NCBI GenBank assembly: GCA_001941025.1
Contig: MSHE01000035.1
Span: 366 to 19,448 of the forward strand
Origin: Lachnospiraceae bacterium Zagget3
Lineage (GTDB): Bacteria; Bacillota_A; Clostridia; Lachnospirales; Lachnospiraceae
DNA length: 19,083 nucleotides
Direction of reading: 5' to 3'
Position numbers and translations under genes: made by a program. Below the pieces are notes generated by a model. It saw nothing but the letters and a program-made list of their open reading frames with translations, was not told where the DNA came from and ran no database searches. Of this stretch, positions 18,501 to 19,083 are shown one piece after another. Every line of letters starts with the position of its first letter. Position 1 is the stretch's first letter.

Positions 18501-19083
18501 CCGTTCTCGGCATAAGACACGTTGACCTCTATGCCGGGCTCGTCTTGTCCGCAGATCGTGCAGACATAGTCCTCATAGTCGTGCCCCACGGTGAGGTAGT
18601 CCACACCGGTGCACCACATACGGCCCATCGTGCCATCGACCGCCGTACGATAAACGCCGCCATCCTTTTCAGAAACATATAAGTATGCCTGATCGGGGTA
18701 GTAGTCGCTTTCCTTAAACGTAGAGGTAAAGCTGTCTCCCGCAGCCGTGGCGGACACGCCGCACCCCTCATCCGGCTGATAATCGCCCAGCAGATCCGAG
18801 ATCAAAACGAAGTTTGCAGTGACCTCGTTCTGGCCGGAACCGGAGGTATAGGTAAGCGTCTGTTCCTCTGCCTTCGCCTGCGCGAGCGCGAAATCATCGC
18901 CCGTGATCGTCGTGATCACTTCCCCGTTCTGATAGACCGGGATGTCATTGTAAGAACCTATTCCGACATCGAAATCCGCTACATCCTTCAGCCAATCCAT
19001 CTGGCCGGCCCCGTCGATCGCGAGGCGGTAGTAGCCGCCGCCGTCATAGATATAGGCGTCGGACAGATCAAACTCGTCCGATA
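12578..19083 (-). CDS. Giant mosaic wall-binding surface protein with SUOX-like and FIVAR repeats (N-terminus cut by window)
   Basis: The frame is open from the window edge to TAA at 12578 (2167 codons). The Met at 19000 is internal to a repeat, so the true start lies outside. Order by coordinate, N to C: SUOX-like repeats with DLLGDYQPDEGCG and GHDYED..CTICG (19083-17764); CUB-like (17750-17465); MBG/Ig-like (17465-17215); DUF1533/HID-like (17160-16790); SUOX-like with CGMTGFRTF before GVSLVDLL (16780-16190); InlB B-repeat/Flg_new-like (16185-15835); the unnamed HxH module (15830-15125; HAHDF at about 15299-15313); CSFCG knuckle (about 15050-15080); eight FIVAR repeats (15025-13345); wall-binding repeats (13330-12581). 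FIVAR helical repeats usually act as extended rods or adhesive segments in surface proteins, so this is probably a long adhesin- or receptor-like protein. Its ligand cannot be read from the sequence. No signal peptide is visible because the start is missing. Confidence 0.95.
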   Translation of the reverse strand, partial: SDEFDLSDAYIYDGGGYYRLAIDGAGQMDWLKDVADFDVGIGSYNDIPVYQNGEVITTITGDDFALAQAKAEEQTLTYTSGSGQNEVTANFVLISDLLGDYQPDEGCGVSATAAGDSFTSTFKESDYYPDQAYLYVSEKDGGVYRTAVDGTMGRMWCTGVDYLTVGHDYEDYVCTICGQDEPGIEVNVSYAENGNRETLTLLAKDLDAAIEAAPETTIKRGSSDYPGKYVPITDLLSEYLDLDTDDITFFGVSTSDDWHVNNISDEFDLSDAYIYDGGGYYRLAIDGAGQMDWLKYVADFDVVIGSYNDIPVYQNGELLTTITGDDFALAQAKAEEQTFTRITGMGSSDVTEKYVSVKDLLGDYQPDEGCGFVATAESDGFTSTYTADIYEDAYFYCEEGTGYYRTAMDGAWGYMWCTDVTFFTVGHNYEDDYCTICGIYRLPESEHNYSNNEDESWTYTLDGAENGVYVTFDEQTYTESGYDYIYVYDGDGNQIGKYDGSSLAGVTLYIPTDTFTIRLTSDSSMTYWGFKVTAVEAAGNTIDLSIVGTVDDPLAAVYVGTEEVPADVQVNGVSLVQGTDFTVAADTSEDNVGTYVEVTITGIGAYSGTLTTHVYVWDEEHLQEPASIASNMTSLRQSSDAGTSRVSLENADNAYTASITEVTLRPVETDAPVDEGGEVTGDTDTGDLTYPNAPKTITLTADELTISGNNLTFNRTEDDPIVYVMEGHGFPYTYTTARGTVPYYPQTQVYEVTVKAAGYEDAVGLTTFYTGTSAGFSIIEDMDGNHYTTDDQNILGTWTSDEIREMASFANGSSQCGMTGFRTFTTNGVSLVDLLDEVGATVSADDSFLLQTSDDYGNTFSYSQLFGATRYFMSGIYDPEFVDIYNQAASDSSSGGNDLIRRWLANYALEHDSTIDPRICVDYNETMIYGDDINAGVTLPTAENTVFNSLVSFENQYRFVYGIEIVQDAVSVNFDTQGGSDVESQTVLTHPMTSTSNTTMWSSYWGNSLIIYRGQGDGVEEPAKAEGADTIAVPTTPTKEGYVFAGWYTDQDCTDGNEFDFEANDGTVDENTTLYAKWISEDEAIGIVDFDITSGEHDDADGELNQTIIATITFSDNIALAHDDLRDDLLITIAGGDVYDTDRTITYEVQNGNQLVITMVSTDWVAITSGMLQIQDITGEGIIAADSDKTVIFATQSGRIPTGIVVNNDMIAGTDAEPASTYVAVAHKANMRGMYAYELVSIDADGNETVVSSGTSHAHDFYGEIDEAAIASAIAGTFSSVDGYTVEYTEGDTYFIITADNAVEGENLAVRMVEWKAEINEAHAPSETVAEDGMLITRCSFCGDIFEEEPLPDKTLLSEAIEEAEALNPEDFTEESWSDVDAALQAAQDVMDNPIATKEEVDDATVALVTAITNLVKPDAPVVDKSELLAEYTEDIELNDSDYTSSSWQAFADALDDAQSVLTDPDATQAEVDEALEALQAAKENLQLLADKEGLEEAINSALALNEEDFTEDSWAAMQDALAAAQAVDADEEATQDAVNAARVALVDAIAELEPVSGEKADKTELEEAFAEDVNESKSDYTPASWEAFEEALSNAQDVLTNPNATQAEVDDALAALQTAKENLQQAADKTILNAMISAAEALDAYEEYYTPESWEALQAVVAAAKEVSADANATQDAVNSAAVDLVNALVDLVPEEQTDKAILNAAIAATEALEEYKDYYTPDSWNALQNALAAAKAVSADDNATQDDINSAAVALVNALADLEEVETPVEVDKTVLEAAIDTADALDESAYTPESWAAMQDALTAAKAVDADPDATQDAVNDATVALVTAIVGLEKPEPTPTPEGVDKSELLNEIVIDSMLPLSCYTADTWAPFEESLLNAVSVLADPDATQDEVDAAVLELKTAKDNLVLKDGLIKDSDGIWRLYADGLVCLDYYGFAENANGKWYVENGVVTFTKTDIIKDRTGAIGTAGDWYYVIDSKVQTNFTGLSNFRNVNGWWYIKDGKVDFTHNGVDKNQNGWYYVEGGKVQFGFTGLSNYKNDNGWWYIAGGKVDFTHNGVDKNKNGWFYVVGGKVQFDFTGLGNYGNANGWWYINAGKVDFTHKGVDKNKNGWWYVEGGKVQFNFHGIASNQNGTWYLNNGKVQFAYSGTVTYNGKTYTVRNGYVI
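13345..15025 (-). repeat. Eight FIVAR-type helical repeats
   Basis: Eight repeats of about 70 residues each begin with DK(T/S/E/A) at roughly 15025, 14813, 14612, 14402, 14199, 13986, 13765 and 13542. Each has Y/FT..SW near the middle and an (A)TQ..V(D/N) turn before the last helix. Two subtypes are visible: one ending VALV.AI..L (repeats 1, 3, 5, 6, 7) and one ending AL..LQ.AKENL or similar (2, 4, 8). Confidence 0.85.
17764..19083 (-). repeat. About 789-bp tandem repeat of paired SUOX-like subdomains
   Basis: Bases 18071-18294 match 18860-19083 at an offset of exactly 789 bases (263 codons), with about six differences in 224 bases by eye. The flanking part of the unit (17764-18070 against 18544-18859) is clearly homologous but much more diverged, with small indels. 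The window ends inside the second copy, so the copy number is unknown. Confidence 0.9.

Noticed and set aside
12578..19000. Met at 19000 as the true start of the giant protein
   Set aside because: It lies inside a repeat (GAGQMDWLK) whose downstream copy reads straight through, the frame stays open to the window edge, and there is no signal peptide after it.

Overview
The window holds six large genes, all on the minus strand and packed head to tail, so transcription runs from high to low coordinates. Gaps between coding regions are 117, 21, 19, 24 and 61 bases, which reads as one operon or operon segment. Both ends are cut: the first transcribed gene enters already open at 19083, and the last runs off the window at base 1. 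There is no RNA gene, mobile element, CRISPR array or long non-coding stretch. The gap at 12461-12577 is the longest.

Five of the six genes encode secreted, wall-displayed proteins. Each ends in a run of aromatic repeats of about 22-24 residues (NGWWYI..GKVDF type, related to choline/glucan-binding wall repeats). The sixth, at 3094-5268, is a lipoprotein with a clear lipobox. Sec signal peptides, strong AGGAG ribosome sites, FIVAR, InlB/Flg_new-like and wall-binding repeats all point to a Gram-positive Firmicute. The style of the proteins suggests a Clostridia/Lachnospiraceae-like gut bacterium, but this is a judgement from protein style and cannot be fixed to species.

Layout in transcription order: (A) 12578-19083, giant mosaic protein (2167 codons visible): tandem SUOX-like repeats, CUB-like, Ig/MBG-like, DUF1533/HID-like, SUOX-like, InlB-type repeat, an unnamed HxH module, eight FIVAR repeats, wall repeats. 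(B) 10823-12460 and (C) 8933-10801, two short paralogs: Cys-rich Ig-like head, acidic Pro-rich stalk of 75-bp DNA repeats, wall repeats. (D) 5293-8913: the same Cys-rich head, a PDTG stalk, then the CUB-to-InlB cassette also found in A, then wall repeats. (E) 3094-5268: lipoprotein with the HxH module and two SUOX-like domains. (F) 1-3032: Cys-rich head, SUOX-like domain, Pro-Glu stalk, HxH module, FIVAR, wall repeats (C-terminus outside the window).

The six proteins reshuffle one small set of domains. Three parts of that set match nothing I can name: a Cys-rich insertion in an Ig-like domain with a PY.H.QY.GC ... CW...KGC.C signature (B, C, D, F); a CCCC-containing mini-motif directly after the signal peptide (C, D); and a module of about 230 residues with an invariant HxH[DEN][FY] (A, E, F). 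Wall-anchored and membrane-anchored proteins sharing ligand-like domains in one operon recalls wall-to-membrane relay systems such as Isd, but no ligand can be assigned from sequence alone.
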